Positions 46,401 through 54,672 are shown, numbered from the stretch's first letter. The stretch: 64,000 nucleotides of DNA from Bacteroidota bacterium (GCA_023151185.1 JAKLJL010000002.1:507058-571057); one strand, 5' to 3'. Numbers and translations: made by a program. Notes: a model not told the origin generated them from the letters alone.

Positions 46401-46499
46401 CTTGTATTGATTGGGGGGCTGATCAGTTCGACCCTGCTGGCAAGACTGGTCACACCGGTCATGTATAAAATCCTGCCCCCTCAAATCCAGGAGGATTAA
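43455..46499 (+). CDS. RND family efflux pump, inner-membrane permease
   Basis: 1014 aa proton-driven exporter. Twelve membrane helices in the 1+5+1+5 pattern with two large periplasmic loops. Helix 4 has IALGLLVDDSIVVVENIERF with the proton-relay Asp pair; N-terminus FAVKNYRFTLITFLGALSLGIYSLMTMPRGEDPE is typical of the HAE/AcrB-like group. The cargo (drugs, solvents, bile salts) cannot be told from sequence. GGGAG lies upstream of the ATG. Last gene of the TetR-controlled operon, closed by a terminator at 46502. Confidence 0.95.
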   Translation: MKWIEFAVKNYRFTLITFLGALSLGIYSLMTMPRGEDPETHMPAFVITAVYPGASPADMEEQVAEPIENKIHELKNINKLTSDCYDGLCVIYTEYEFGVDPEEKLQELTRVVNSAENELPKDLAVLKISQWSPLDVSIYQIGFTSETASFSELKKQTDDLKDKLEKIQSIRNVKIWGLPEQEVRVELRPEKMAQYQVPVQAVLGALESEAVNIPGGTVTAGSRKFNVKTSGNLASAEDVGNTVVFSEGGKTLRLKDLANVSLAYQERTHLTRQNGFRSVFLTVNMKEGKNILAIEDEVNPVLDSFEKSLPPTVRMEKIFIQSDSVKTRLLRLATDFTIAILLVLLTLLPLGGRASLVVMISIPLSLAIGLTIVNLLGFTINQLSIVGMIIALGLLVDDSIVVVENIERFLRKGTTPFQAAIQATGQISSAVVGTTILLILSFVPLAWLPGGAGDFIKSLPVAVMATVFASMLVSLTIVPFLASKLLTKHKNPEGNFALRTLKKLIAGSYSKVLDRSLQNPKTTLVYAGLIFTGSLFLIPVVGTSLFPKSERPMFRIEISTPEGTSLQATDSVAYWVESVIRTEPLVEKFSTNVGKGNPQVYYNVMQNNEAENFAEIFIQLKQVETSEKNEVISSLREKLKFYPNAKIQVKDFEQGTPIEAPIAFRIVGENLDTLRKVAFDIEDILRKTDGTLYVTNPLQILPTDLRVKINREKAGLMGIPAATVDQIVRMGISGLQTGFIRDEAGDEHPVVVTMPKTGRTQDLSVFDRLYVSNLQGTQIPLKQIATVQMETSPNQIRHYMKERFAVVSTFVKPGINVAEKNAEIVGKLEAYRWPNGFTYQISGEEESRNESFGGIGTVVLLTIFGFIGVLILEFKTFKSILIVLSVVPLGMVGAILMLLISGETFSFTATIGMIALVGLEIKNSLLLVDFTNQLRKNGRSLEEAIREAGEIRFIPILLTTITAIGGLLPLVIEYNQLYSPLALVLIGGLISSTLLARLVTPVMYKILPPQIQED

Positions 46500-46501
46500 A
46501 A

Positions 46502-46545
46502 AAAAGCAGTCCTGATTCCGGATCTGGATCCGCAGGACTGCTTTT
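46502..46545. terminator. Intrinsic terminator of the efflux operon
   Basis: Perfect 13-bp stem AAAAGCAGTCCTG (46502-46514) with CAGGACTGCTTTT (46533-46545). It follows the RND stop by a few bases and is symmetric, so may also act on htpG read-through. Confidence 0.92.
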
Positions 46546-46610
46546 ATCATTTTCACTAAATCACCCCGGCAGGTTCAGAAGCCTTCCGGGGTAATAACCG
46601 GGGCTGCAGA

Positions 46611-48464
46611 TTAGCTCAGCAGTGACATCAGCTTATTATTCCGGCGAACAAAAGCACTCATCCGGGCTCCATTAAGCGGTGCCTGTGCCATGGATGCCAG
46701 ATCCCAAACCTGCTCGGCAAGTTCTTTCACCAGTTCCGGACGGGTTCCCTCCAGAATCAGCATTTTTCGCACCAGATCGTTGTTGACATTGACCACCAGC
46801 GTAGATTCATCGAACAGGTCGTCTGTAGATTTATCCCCCTGCATAACGGTCATCGCCTTCATCATTTCTTTCAGCCGGCGGCTTTCTTCCGAGACAATCA
46901 CTTTCGCAGGAATGTCAGAAGAAGTCAGGTTTTCAACAGATATTTTTACTTTTTCATTCGGAATGATGCTCCTGAAAACTTTTTCGAGCACCGAGGCCTG
47001 TTCCTTATTCACTTCTACAGTAAGTGCATTCGGGTTGATCAGTTTATCAACCACATTGGCATCAACACGGGTGAATTTAACGTCGGTACGTTTTCTTTCA
47101 AGAGCAGAGATGAAATGGTTATCGATCAGGTGGTCCAGAACAACTGCCTGATACCCTTTTTCATTAACCTGGTCGAGATAAGTTGCCTGCTTATCTTTAT
47201 CGTTTGTATAAAGAATAACCACCTTATCCTGATCCCCTTTTTGGGTTTCCTTATTGGCTTCGGTGTATTCCTTAACAGAGACAAAGCCGCCATCGGGCTT
47301 TTCCAGCAGGACTGCATCCTGAACCCGGTCGAGGAAACTTTCATCGGTAACCATGCCGTACTTTACAAACGGCGCAATATCCTTCCAGTATTTCTCATAG
47401 TTGGCCCGGTCATTCTGGTGCAATTCGTTCAGTTTATCGGCTATTTTCTTGGTAATGTGACCCGAAATTTTCTTGACATTCCGGTCGTTCTGCAGAAAAC
47501 TGCGGCTCACGTTCAGAGGAATATCCGGTGAGTCAATAACCCCTCTGAGCAGCGTCAGAAATTCAGGCAGAATGTCATTCACATTGTTGGATACATAAAC
47601 CTGCTGGCAGTACAACTGAATCTGGCCTTTATTGATCTCCATTTCGTTCACAATTTTCGGAAAATAGAGAATTCCCGTCAGACGGAAAGGGTAATCAACA
47701 TTCAGGTGGATCCAGAATAAAGGGTCAGGACCATACCCGTGCAGCTTATGATAAAATTCCCGGTATTCCTCTTCTTTAACTTCAGACGGCGCCTTAATCC
47801 AGGCCGGATGGGTTTCATTGATGACTTCGCCTTCAAATTCAACTTCAACCGGCAGGAATCGGCAGTATTTATTCAGAATTTCTTTGATTTTGTAGGATTC
47901 CAGAAAATCTTCATTGTCTTTATCAACATGAAGAATAATTTCAGTACCCCGGTCAGATTTATCAGAGGCATCAATCGTGAATTTGGTTGACCCGTCCGAG
48001 ACCCAATGCGCAGCCGGAGTCCCAGTATAGGATTTGGTATGGATCTCTACGGTTTCCGAAACCATAAAGGCTGAATAAAAGCCAAGTCCGAAATGCCCGA
48101 TTATTCCAGAATTGGCATCATCCTTTTTATACTTGGCAACAAATTCTTCTGCACCCGAAAACGCAATCTGGTTAATATATTTTTTGATTTCTTCGGAGGT
48201 CATTCCGATTCCGTCATCCTTAATCCGGATTTCCTTTTTATCCTTATCAAAAGATACAACCACTTTTCCCTTCACTTCCCCCGAATATTCACCAAGGGAA
48301 GACAGGTGTTTCAGTTTGGAAACTGCATCGACGCCGTTGGAAACCAGTTCCCTCAGGAAGATTTCATGATCGGCATACAGCCATTTTTTTATGATCGGAA
48401 GAATGTTCTCGGTATGAATCGAAATTTCGCCGGTTTCAGCAGCCAGCTTTTCTTTTTTTGCCAT
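46611..48464 (-). CDS. htpG: Molecular chaperone HtpG (Hsp90)
   Basis: 617 aa, full length. N-terminal ATPase: ELVSNGVDAVSKL (Mg2+ Asn, though Asn-Gly-Val replaces the commoner Asn-Ala-Ser), IKDDGIGMT, and GLGFYSAFMVS lid region. Middle-domain Arg in VSRSFLQNDRNVKKI, then a C-terminal dimerisation domain. ATG 48464 (MAKKEKLAAETGEISIHTE) has AAAGGA 7 nt upstream; the upstream extension to 48488 is rejected. A GC-rich stem (46563-46590) lies after the stop but has no clear T run. Single gene. Confidence 0.96.
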   Translation of the reverse strand: MAKKEKLAAETGEISIHTENILPIIKKWLYADHEIFLRELVSNGVDAVSKLKHLSSLGEYSGEVKGKVVVSFDKDKKEIRIKDDGIGMTSEEIKKYINQIAFSGAEEFVAKYKKDDANSGIIGHFGLGFYSAFMVSETVEIHTKSYTGTPAAHWVSDGSTKFTIDASDKSDRGTEIILHVDKDNEDFLESYKIKEILNKYCRFLPVEVEFEGEVINETHPAWIKAPSEVKEEEYREFYHKLHGYGPDPLFWIHLNVDYPFRLTGILYFPKIVNEMEINKGQIQLYCQQVYVSNNVNDILPEFLTLLRGVIDSPDIPLNVSRSFLQNDRNVKKISGHITKKIADKLNELHQNDRANYEKYWKDIAPFVKYGMVTDESFLDRVQDAVLLEKPDGGFVSVKEYTEANKETQKGDQDKVVILYTNDKDKQATYLDQVNEKGYQAVVLDHLIDNHFISALERKRTDVKFTRVDANVVDKLINPNALTVEVNKEQASVLEKVFRSIIPNEKVKISVENLTSSDIPAKVIVSEESRRLKEMMKAMTVMQGDKSTDDLFDESTLVVNVNNDLVRKMLILEGTRPELVKELAEQVWDLASMAQAPLNGARMSAFVRRNNKLMSLLS

Positions 48465-48565
48465 ATAAGTTCCTTTCGTTGTTGTCACGATGTCAGATCA
48501 ACTGTCAAAGTGGAATTAATTCCGGACGGCGGGGCCAGTTAGCTAAAACTGTACCAAATTTTTAT

Positions 48566-49123
48566 TCAGGATTCCGGTGACCAGGAAAACGGGTATTGGT
48601 GGGGAATATCAGAGGGTTCAAAGGCAATCCGGACGGTGAGTCCTTCTTTCGTGAGGATTCTGAAGGCCCGGCCGGGTCCCAGTTCGGGTGACAGGACCGA
48701 CCAGGGCGCACCGGTATTTGCAGAAAAGGCTGCAGATAACTGAAACCCGGAGCTCTGAATCAGAGTATTGGAAGGCTGGACCAGGTAAAGCACTGCCGGA
48801 TTCCAGTCAGAATCGGGTTCAGAAACGACCATAAACGGAACGCTTTTTTTCCCTGATGTGCTTTCTGAAGTAAAGTAATAGATCCCGTCCTGAGTGATTC
48901 CTGTCGATTTCAGAGACATCAGGGTCACGCCGTCAGGACCGTAAAAAGGCAAAACCTGATCCCAGCCTTTGGGCCCGGCAATATTCAGAATCAAATTACC
49001 CGGCATCAGAATAACATCAGCATCCAGAAGATTCCGGTTCAGTCCACCCGGAACCGGTCCAAGAGAAAGAGACAGGTTTTGGGAAAATGAAAATCCTTCA
49101 AAAAAGGACAGGATTCCCTTCAT
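48566..49123 (-). CDS. Hypothetical protein translationally coupled to rfbC
   Basis: 185 aa, no signal peptide and no membrane segment. Composition is beta-rich with many Pro and Gly (LSLSLGPVPGGLNRNL, GPKGWDQVLPFYGPDG, ITQDGIYYF, PFMVVSEPDSDWNPA). It gives the impression of the C-terminal half of a larger beta-sandwich protein, but there is no upstream frame to extend it because rfbC lies immediately upstream with a TGATG overlap. Function unknown. Confidence 0.6.
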   Translation of the reverse strand: MKGILSFFEGFSFSQNLSLSLGPVPGGLNRNLLDADVILMPGNLILNIAGPKGWDQVLPFYGPDGVTLMSLKSTGITQDGIYYFTSESTSGKKSVPFMVVSEPDSDWNPAVLYLVQPSNTLIQSSGFQLSAAFSANTGAPWSVLSPELGPGRAFRILTKEGLTVRIAFEPSDIPHQYPFSWSPES

Positions 49124-49683
49124 CAGGGATTCCAGACGGCATTGATTTCAGCTTCAGAAAGGTGAAAGCCCGCTTTATCTTTTGCAGAAAGTTTTTCCGG
49201 GTCAGGTAAAACTGGCCATTCAATCCCGATTTCCGGATCATTCCAGAGAATTGATTTTTCGGCCTGCGGGGCATAGTAGGCAGTACATTTATAAGAAAAT
49301 TCTGCTGTATCCGAAAGAACCAGGAATCCGTGAGCAAATCCGGCAGGAATGTACATCATTTTTTTGTTTTCTTCGGATAAAATCACTCCGAAATACTTAC
49401 CAAAGGTGGGTGATCCTCTCCGAATGTCGACGGCTACATCATAAACTTCACCAACCGGTACCCTGACCAGTTTGCCCTGTGCAAAGGGATCAAGCTGATA
49501 GTGAAGTCCCCTTAGTGTTCCTTTTCCTGACCGGCTGACATTATCCTGAATAAAGTCTCCGGGGATTCCACCAGAGACAAAAAGGTCTTTCCGGTAACTT
49601 TCCATGAAAAAACCCCGGTGATCGCCAAAAACCTTTGGTTGAATGACAATGACTCCCGGTAAGGGTGTAGATAGAAATTCCAT
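49123..49683 (-). CDS. rfbC: dTDP-4-dehydrorhamnose 3,5-epimerase
   Basis: 186 aa cupin-fold epimerase of the dTDP-L-rhamnose pathway for surface polysaccharide. Catalytic His61 in LRGLHYQ, Asp in VAVDIRRGSPTFGK, Tyr in YKCTAYYAP; starts VIVIQPKVFGDHRGFFMESY. A strong GGAGGAGG precedes the ATG. The other rhamnose genes (rfbA, B, D) are not here, so this copy stands alone. Confidence 0.95.
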   Translation of the reverse strand: MEFLSTPLPGVIVIQPKVFGDHRGFFMESYRKDLFVSGGIPGDFIQDNVSRSGKGTLRGLHYQLDPFAQGKLVRVPVGEVYDVAVDIRRGSPTFGKYFGVILSEENKKMMYIPAGFAHGFLVLSDTAEFSYKCTAYYAPQAEKSILWNDPEIGIEWPVLPDPEKLSAKDKAGFHLSEAEINAVWNP

Positions 49684-49800
49684 AATATCCTCCTCCAGTA
49701 AAGATCACTTTTTTAAAATTGAGATTCCAGTTTTGACATGAAAGGTGAAACCTTTTGTCTGATACTGTACTTTTGCAACTCAAATTTTGGATAGTACCAC

Positions 49801-50490
49801 ATGAAAGAAAAAGCAGTCATCCTGGTATCAGGCGGCATGGATAGTTGTGTGACCCTTGCCGAAGCAATAGAGGAAGGTTACGATCCGTGCCTTCTTCATG
49901 TTAATTATGGTCAGCGGACGGAAAAGAGAGAATTAAAGGCATTCAGGGATATTGCCCATCATTATCACATCAGGCATACACTGGTTACCGACATCCATCA
50001 TCTGGTAAAAATCGGTGGGTCTTCGCTGACTGATTCCCAAATTGTAGTCTCGGTGGCTGACCTGAATTCCCGGGATATCCCATCCAGTTACGTTCCCTTC
50101 AGGAATGCCAATATTTTAAGTATTGCCGTATCCTGGGCAGAGGTGCTGGGAGCCGGTGCTATCTTTATCGGGGCTGTAGAAGAGGATTCATCGGGATATC
50201 CCGATTGCCGTAAAAACTTTTTCACACAATTTGAAAAAATGGTAGACCTGGGAACGAAGCCTGAAACCCGGATTTCCATAAAAACTCCGATTATCAGCCT
50301 GAAAAAATCTGAAATCGTGAAACGGGGGCTGTTCTTAAATGCACCGCTCGACCTGACCTGGTCCTGCTATCAATCAGAAGAAGAAGCCTGCGGGATTTGT
50401 GATTCGTGTGCCCTGCGCCTCCGGGGATTCCATCAGGCAGGACTTGAAGATCCGATTCCCTATATTCAAAGACCGGATTATGAGGATTGA
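49801..50490 (+). CDS. queC: 7-cyano-7-deazaguanine synthase QueC
   Basis: 229 aa ATP-dependent enzyme turning carboxy-deazaguanine into preQ0 for queuosine. P-loop SGGMDS at residues 10-15, [13 protein letters not shown], and the C-terminal zinc site C-x8-CGICDSC-x-LR. No preQ1-type riboswitch is visible upstream; a small palindrome AAAGGT-GAA-ACCTTT lies at 49741-49755. The 11-mer GTGAAACCTTT occurs on both sides of the gene (49745 and 50497). Confidence 0.95.
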   Translation: MKEKAVILVSGGMDSCVTLAEAIEEGYDPCLLHVNYGQRTEKRELKAFRDIAHHYHIRHTLVTDIHHLVKIGGSSLTDSQIVVSVADLNSRDIPSSYVPFRNANILSIAVSWAEVLGAGAIFIGAVEEDSSGYPDCRKNFFTQFEKMVDLGTKPETRISIKTPIISLKKSEIVKRGLFLNAPLDLTWSCYQSEEEACGICDSCALRLRGFHQAGLEDPIPYIQRPDYED

Positions 50491-50496
50491 AAAAAA

Positions 50497-50616
50497 GTGA
50501 AACCTTTGCCCAGGAGGTTCCGTACAACCCCTAAGAGTGTTGAACGAATCTCCTCCAAGAGCAAGCACAGAAACCCCGGCCGGCAGGTACCCAAGAAATC
50601 TGCCGGCCTTTTTTTT
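50497..50616 (+). ncRNA. Candidate structured RNA ending in a strong terminator, downstream of queC
   Basis: Between the queC stop and the terminator lie about 90 nt without a reading frame that can fold: GGAGG (about 50514) with CCTCC (about 50552) as an outer stem and CAAC with GTTG as an inner one (loop CCCTAAGAGT). It ends in a terminator: GGCCGGCAG (50578-50586) with CTGCCGGCC (50600-50608) and eight T. It lacks SRP, RNase P, tmRNA or known riboswitch signatures that I can recall. It may simply be a structured queC 3' UTR. Confidence 0.35.
50578..50616 (+). terminator. Intrinsic terminator after queC
   Basis: Nine-bp GC-rich stem (50578-50586 with 50600-50608), 13-nt loop, T8 at 50609-50616. 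Confidence 0.93.
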
Positions 50617-50688
50617 GCCCATCCCCTTCAGTGATACCCGGCCTTAATCTCTGCAAATAGCAGGAAAAACTTCATTTTCACGGACCCT

Positions 50689-50937
50689 TCAGCCCAACCT
50701 GATTTTCATCACCAGGATATACACTGCCAATATCAGGGTAACTGAATTTGCCAGAATGATCGACAGGGCACCAACCAGCAAACCGTATATCAGCCACAGG
50801 GCAAGACCGGAACAAAAAACCACATACATTCCCAGAGAAATACTTCGGGTATCCCGGGTTTTCCGGATGTGAAGAACCTGGGGTACAAAGGAAACCGTTG
50901 TACAAACTCCAGCTAAAATTCCAATTAATTCAGTCAT
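50689..50937 (-). CDS. SemiSWEET-type sugar transporter (MtN3/PQ-loop)
   Basis: 82 aa with three transmembrane helices, a single MtN3 unit that works as a dimer. The helix-1 motif SFVPQVLHIRKTRDTRSIS contains the conserved Pro-Gln, followed by LGMYVVFCSGLALWLIYGLL and the third helix with the binding-site Asn (ILANSVTLILAVYILVMK). Facilitated diffusion of small sugars is the family role. It lies 9 bp downstream of the PNP-motif protein gene, same strand. Confidence 0.92.
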   Translation of the reverse strand: MTELIGILAGVCTTVSFVPQVLHIRKTRDTRSISLGMYVVFCSGLALWLIYGLLVGALSIILANSVTLILAVYILVMKIRLG

Positions 50938-50946
50938 AGAACAACG

Positions 50947-51528
50947 TCAGGGTGAGAGTAAAATATCGCCGTAAGAGATCAGGGATGAGCAAAAATCAGT
51001 TGCAAGCGGAGAGTCAACCACGTAAATCCGTTTAAGTCCGGTTACCGGTGTTCCGCCTTCGGGAGTCAGGCGGTTAAAATCGACCGGCAATGTCCATATT
51101 CCCGTATCCGGAGTCGTTTTCGGACGGCCGATATTGGGAATGAGGCTAACCCAGTTTCCTTTTGGGTCCTGAGCAATGATGTCGATGTTTGAAAGCTGAC
51201 CACCAATCAGGTCGAAAATATTGATGTTTAGTGAAATGGACCGGATTCGGGCCGGGTTCGGGAAGGCAGGGGTCACCGAGACATAAATTGAATATTTCGG
51301 ACTGATCCGCCAGTCATCTTTATCCGTTTCCTGAATAACTCCTTCTGTATTGGTTTTGGTAAACCCCGATACAGCTTCTGTTTCAAAATCACAGGCATCG
51401 ACCTGTTTAAAAGACTCACACCCTTCCGGCAAACAAAATGCCGGAAGGGCAATCAGAAAGTATTTAATACCCGTTTTTAATAAGGTCCCGGGCAATAACG
51501 ATATGCTGAACTTCAGATGTTCCCTCAT
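50947..51528 (-). CDS. Hypothetical exported protein with PNP motif, start uncertain
   Basis: A hydrophobic N-terminal segment (KYFLIALPAFCLPEGC) looks like a signal or lipoprotein peptide with Cys in GC-E. The body has YVSVTPAFPNPARIRSISLNINIFDLIGG, a PNP motif preceding a beta strand like those of Ig-like C-terminal domains of FCB secreted proteins, and a paired-Cys tail (ATDFCSSL). The end of the acyl-CoA dehydrogenase gene overlaps: ATG 51528 would overlap by 65 bp; TTG 51495 or even ATT 51468 are alternatives closer to the hydrophobic segment. No assigned function. Confidence 0.6.
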   Translation of the reverse strand: MREHLKFSISLLPGTLLKTGIKYFLIALPAFCLPEGCESFKQVDACDFETEAVSGFTKTNTEGVIQETDKDDWRISPKYSIYVSVTPAFPNPARIRSISLNINIFDLIGGQLSNIDIIAQDPKGNWVSLIPNIGRPKTTPDTGIWTLPVDFNRLTPEGGTPVTGLKRIYVVDSPLATDFCSSLISYGDILLSP

Positions 51529-52612
51529 AAATTTCAGTAATTTTGGCATCACGCAGCATCCGTTCAACGTGATACTCTTTTACGTACCCATAGCCGCCGT
51601 GAACCTGAATAGCTTCCAGCGCAACTTTAACAGCAGTTTTGGAGGCAAACAATTTACACATCGCCGATTCTCTGCTGTATTTACGGTGTTCATCCTTCAT
51701 GGAAGCTGCCTTCATGATCAGTAATTCGGCTGCATCTGTTTCCATTGCCATTTCGGCAAGTTTCCACTGAATGGCCTGAAAGTTACTGATTTCCTGCCCG
51801 AATTGCTTCCGTTCTTTAGAATAATTCAGGGCTCTTTCAAGTGCCCCTTTTGCAATGCCAAGCGCCTGAGATGCAATTCCGATCCGGCCGCCATCCAATG
51901 ACTGCATCGCAACCCGAAACCCATCCCCCTCGTTCCCGAGCATATCAGAATGGGAAACCCGCATATCTGTAAACCCAAGAGAACACGTATCCGAGCCTCT
52001 GATTCCCAGTTTTTTTTCCTTCTTGAGGACGGCAAATCCCGGGGTACTCCGATCCACAATAAAGCAGGAAATCCCATGACTTTTATTCACCTTGTCGGTT
52101 GAAGCAAAAACCAGATAGAGATCTGCATTTTCACCGTTGGTAATCCAGTTTTTAGCTCCGTTGATAACCCAGAAATCTCCATCCCGCACGGCAGTTGTTG
52201 CCTGATTCGAAGCATCAGAACCAGCATTGGGTTCAGAAAGGGCAAAGGCACCCAGCTTTTTCCCAGAGGCCAATGGTTTCAGGTATTTTTCTTTTTGCTC
52301 AGGGGTCCCGAATTCATTCAGCCCCCAGCAAACCAGAGAATTATTGACTGACATGACAACTGCGGCAGAAGCATCCACTTTGCTGATTTCGGTCATAGCC
52401 AGAACATAGGAAACCGCATCCAGACCGGCTCCTCCCCATTCTTCGGGAACCATCATCCCCATAAAGCCAAGTTCACCCATTTTCCGGATCTGCTCCCGTG
52501 GAAATTTCTCCTGTTCGTCCCGGTCAATTACCCCCGGCAGCAATTCTTCTTCTGCAAATTGCCGGGCTGTATCCCGGATCATAATCTGGTCTTCTGTCAA
52601 ATTAAAGTTCAT
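51464..52612 (-). CDS. Acyl-CoA dehydrogenase (short-chain/butyryl-CoA type)
   Basis: 382 aa FAD enzyme oxidising short-chain acyl-CoA to enoyl-CoA (or the reverse with electron bifurcation in fermenters). Segments: FALSEPNAGSDASNQ, WVINGAKNWITNGENADLY, ALDGGRIGIASQALGIA-like stretch, and the catalytic Glu in ITEIYEGTSEVQ. ATG 52612 (MNFNLTEDQIM) is chosen, 22 nt after the dehydrogenase stop; the longer frame to 52687 would overlap that gene. Third gene of the thiolase-hbd-acd operon. No etfAB or enoyl-CoA hydratase lies beside it. Confidence 0.94.
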   Translation of the reverse strand: MNFNLTEDQIMIRDTARQFAEEELLPGVIDRDEQEKFPREQIRKMGELGFMGMMVPEEWGGAGLDAVSYVLAMTEISKVDASAAVVMSVNNSLVCWGLNEFGTPEQKEKYLKPLASGKKLGAFALSEPNAGSDASNQATTAVRDGDFWVINGAKNWITNGENADLYLVFASTDKVNKSHGISCFIVDRSTPGFAVLKKEKKLGIRGSDTCSLGFTDMRVSHSDMLGNEGDGFRVAMQSLDGGRIGIASQALGIAKGALERALNYSKERKQFGQEISNFQAIQWKLAEMAMETDAAELLIMKAASMKDEHRKYSRESAMCKLFASKTAVKVALEAIQVHGGYGYVKEYHVERMLRDAKITEIYEGTSEVQHIVIARDLIKNGY

Positions 52613-52634
52613 GGTTTTTTCTTTCTTTTTCTGG

Positions 52635-53483
52635 TCAGGAATAAGTATAGAAGCCCTTGCCTGTTTTTTTACCGAGATGCCCGGCATCTACCATTTTAAC
52701 AAGCAGGGGGCAGGGTCTGTATTTTGAATCAGAGAAACCATCGTGAAGGATTCTCATGATGGCCAGACACACGTCCAGCCCGATGAAATCAGCCAGTTGA
52801 AGCGGTCCCATGGGATGGGCCATTCCCAGTTTCATGATTGAATCAACTGCTTCAGGCGTTGCAACCCCTTCATAGACTGTAAAAATGGCTTCGTTGATCA
52901 TGGGCATCAGTACCCGGTTCGAAATAAACCCTGGTGCATCGTTAACCTCGACCGGGACCTTTTCCAGCAGAAGTGTCCAGTTTTTCACTTTTGAGCAGGT
53001 TTCTTCTGAAGTTGCATACCCGCGGATGATTTCAACCAGTTTCATAACCGGAACCGGATTCATGAAATGCATCCCGATCACCTTTTCAGGTCGCCTGGTA
53101 ACTGCTGCAATCTGCGTAATACTGATCGAAGAGGTATTGGTCGCCAGAATACACCCGGCATCTGAGTGCTGATCAGCAAGCTTAAAAATTTCCTTTTTTA
53201 CGGAAGGATTTTCAGTCGCTGCTTCGACAATTAAATCCTTTCCGGGAGCAGCCTCAGCCAGATTGGTGGACAGGGAAATTCTGGATAAAGTTTCAGTTTT
53301 TTGCTGCTCAGACAGCAGTCCTTTTTTGACCTGCCGGTCCAGATTTGCAGCAATGATACCGACCGCCTTTTCAAGCACCTGAATCTGAACATCGACAAGT
53401 GCAACCTGAAAACCGGCCTGTGCAAAGACATGGGCAATTCCGTTTCCCATGGTACCGGCCCCGATAACAACAATTTTTTCCAT
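52635..53483 (-). CDS. 3-hydroxybutyryl-CoA dehydrogenase
   Basis: 282 aa NAD(P)-dependent oxidoreductase. Rossmann start VVIGAGTMGNGIAHVFAQAG, SSISITQIA, catalytic His in GMHFMNPVPVMKLVE, and DAPGFISNRVLMPMINEA. AAAGGA 6 nt before ATG 53483, overlapping the thiolase stop region (11 bp apart). Works with the neighbouring thiolase and acyl-CoA dehydrogenase in C4 acyl-CoA conversion. Confidence 0.95.
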   Translation of the reverse strand: MEKIVVIGAGTMGNGIAHVFAQAGFQVALVDVQIQVLEKAVGIIAANLDRQVKKGLLSEQQKTETLSRISLSTNLAEAAPGKDLIVEAATENPSVKKEIFKLADQHSDAGCILATNTSSISITQIAAVTRRPEKVIGMHFMNPVPVMKLVEIIRGYATSEETCSKVKNWTLLLEKVPVEVNDAPGFISNRVLMPMINEAIFTVYEGVATPEAVDSIMKLGMAHPMGPLQLADFIGLDVCLAIMRILHDGFSDSKYRPCPLLVKMVDAGHLGKKTGKGFYTYS

Positions 53484-53493
53484 ATCAGTCCTT

Positions 53494-54672
53494 TCAGATC
53501 CGGTCAATCAGAACGGCAGATGCTTCACCCCCGCCGATACAGATTGCAGCCATTCCCCTTTTCTTATTGTGGGTATGAAGGGCATGAACCAGAGTGACCA
53601 GAATTCTGGCACCAGAGGCCCCGATCGGATGGCCAAGGGCAACCGATCCGCCATTAACATTGATTTTTTCAAGCGGAATGTTCAGTTCATTTTTCGCTGC
53701 CAGTGTGACGACTGCAAACGCCTCATTTATTTCAAAAAGATCGACTGACTCAAGTGAAGCAGACACTTTTTTCAGCGCTTTCGGGATAACATCAACCGGT
53801 GCAGTTGTAAACCACTCGGGTGCTTTTGCTGCCGACGCCTGTGAAACGATTCTGGCCAGTGGCTTTACTCCAAGTGAGGCAGCCTTTTCCTCCGACATCA
53901 GTATCAGCGCAGCGGCACCATCATTGATTGATGAGGCATTTGCTGCAGTAACGCTTCCGTCTTTTTTAAATACTGGTTTTAACTGCGGGATTTTTTCAAA
54001 TTTTACACGGGCCGGTTCTTCATCGGTATCCAGAAGGGTCACCTGACCTTTTTTGTCTTTCATCTCGACGGGAACAATCTCATTTTTAAACTTACCTGTT
54101 TGGATTGAATCCAGAGCAAGCTGATAACTCCGGATGGTGAATTCATCCTGGGCCTCCCGGTTAATTTTGCAGGTATCGGCACAAAGTTCAGCCAGAACAC
54201 CCATATGCTCACCAGTGTAAGGATTCAGCAGCCCGTCATGGAGCATGGTGTCCAGAATTTGCCCATGTCCCATCCTGTAGCCGGCCCTGGCCTTATCCAA
54301 AACATAGGGAGAGTTGGTCATTGATTCCATTCCGCCTGCTATAACAACTTCTGCATCGCCGGTAGCAATAGCCTGAACACCAAGCATCACCGCTTTTAAA
54401 CCCGACCCGCAGACTTTATTGATCGTCATACACTCAACCGAAACCGGCAACCCGGCTTTCAATGCTGCCTGACGGGCAGGAGCCTGCCCGGCACCACCGG
54501 TTAACACATTTCCCAGAATCAGTTCATTAACTTCTGTAGGGTCCAGATTGATCCGGCTCAATGCACCGCGGATTGCGATGGCCCCGAGTTCAATTCCGGA
54601 AAGATCGGCGTACATACCCTGAAAGGAACCGATTGGTGTTCTGACAGCAGAAACGATGACGACTGGTTTCAT
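53494..54672 (-). CDS. Acetyl-CoA C-acetyltransferase (thiolase)
   Basis: 392 aa. Condenses two acetyl-CoA or cleaves acetoacetyl-CoA. Acyl-accepting Cys88 in INKVCGSGLKAV, catalytic His in NVNGGSVALGHPIGASGAR, and the second Cys in CIGGGEASAV. First gene of the thl-hbd-acd operon. Together these cover three of the four steps between acetyl-CoA and butyryl-CoA; crotonase is missing here. Confidence 0.95.
   Translation of the reverse strand: MKPVVIVSAVRTPIGSFQGMYADLSGIELGAIAIRGALSRINLDPTEVNELILGNVLTGGAGQAPARQAALKAGLPVSVECMTINKVCGSGLKAVMLGVQAIATGDAEVVIAGGMESMTNSPYVLDKARAGYRMGHGQILDTMLHDGLLNPYTGEHMGVLAELCADTCKINREAQDEFTIRSYQLALDSIQTGKFKNEIVPVEMKDKKGQVTLLDTDEEPARVKFEKIPQLKPVFKKDGSVTAANASSINDGAAALILMSEEKAASLGVKPLARIVSQASAAKAPEWFTTAPVDVIPKALKKVSASLESVDLFEINEAFAVVTLAAKNELNIPLEKINVNGGSVALGHPIGASGARILVTLVHALHTHNKKRGMAAICIGGGEASAVLIDRI

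Noticed and set aside
46563-46590. CCCCGG...CCGGGG hairpin after htpG as a terminator
   Set aside because: Good stem but no T run; not enough to call, and the strong terminator at 46502 is nearby.
49745-50507. 11-bp direct repeat GTGAAACCTTT on both sides of queC, as possible attachment sites
   Set aside because: Short, one copy is part of a local palindrome, no integrase, and queC looks like a native gene; chance is the simpler view.
50512-50560. Possible tRNA or tmRNA 3' fragment near queC (GTTGAACGAATC)
   Set aside because: Too short, arms do not form a cloverleaf, no CCA end in place; kept only as an unassigned structured segment.
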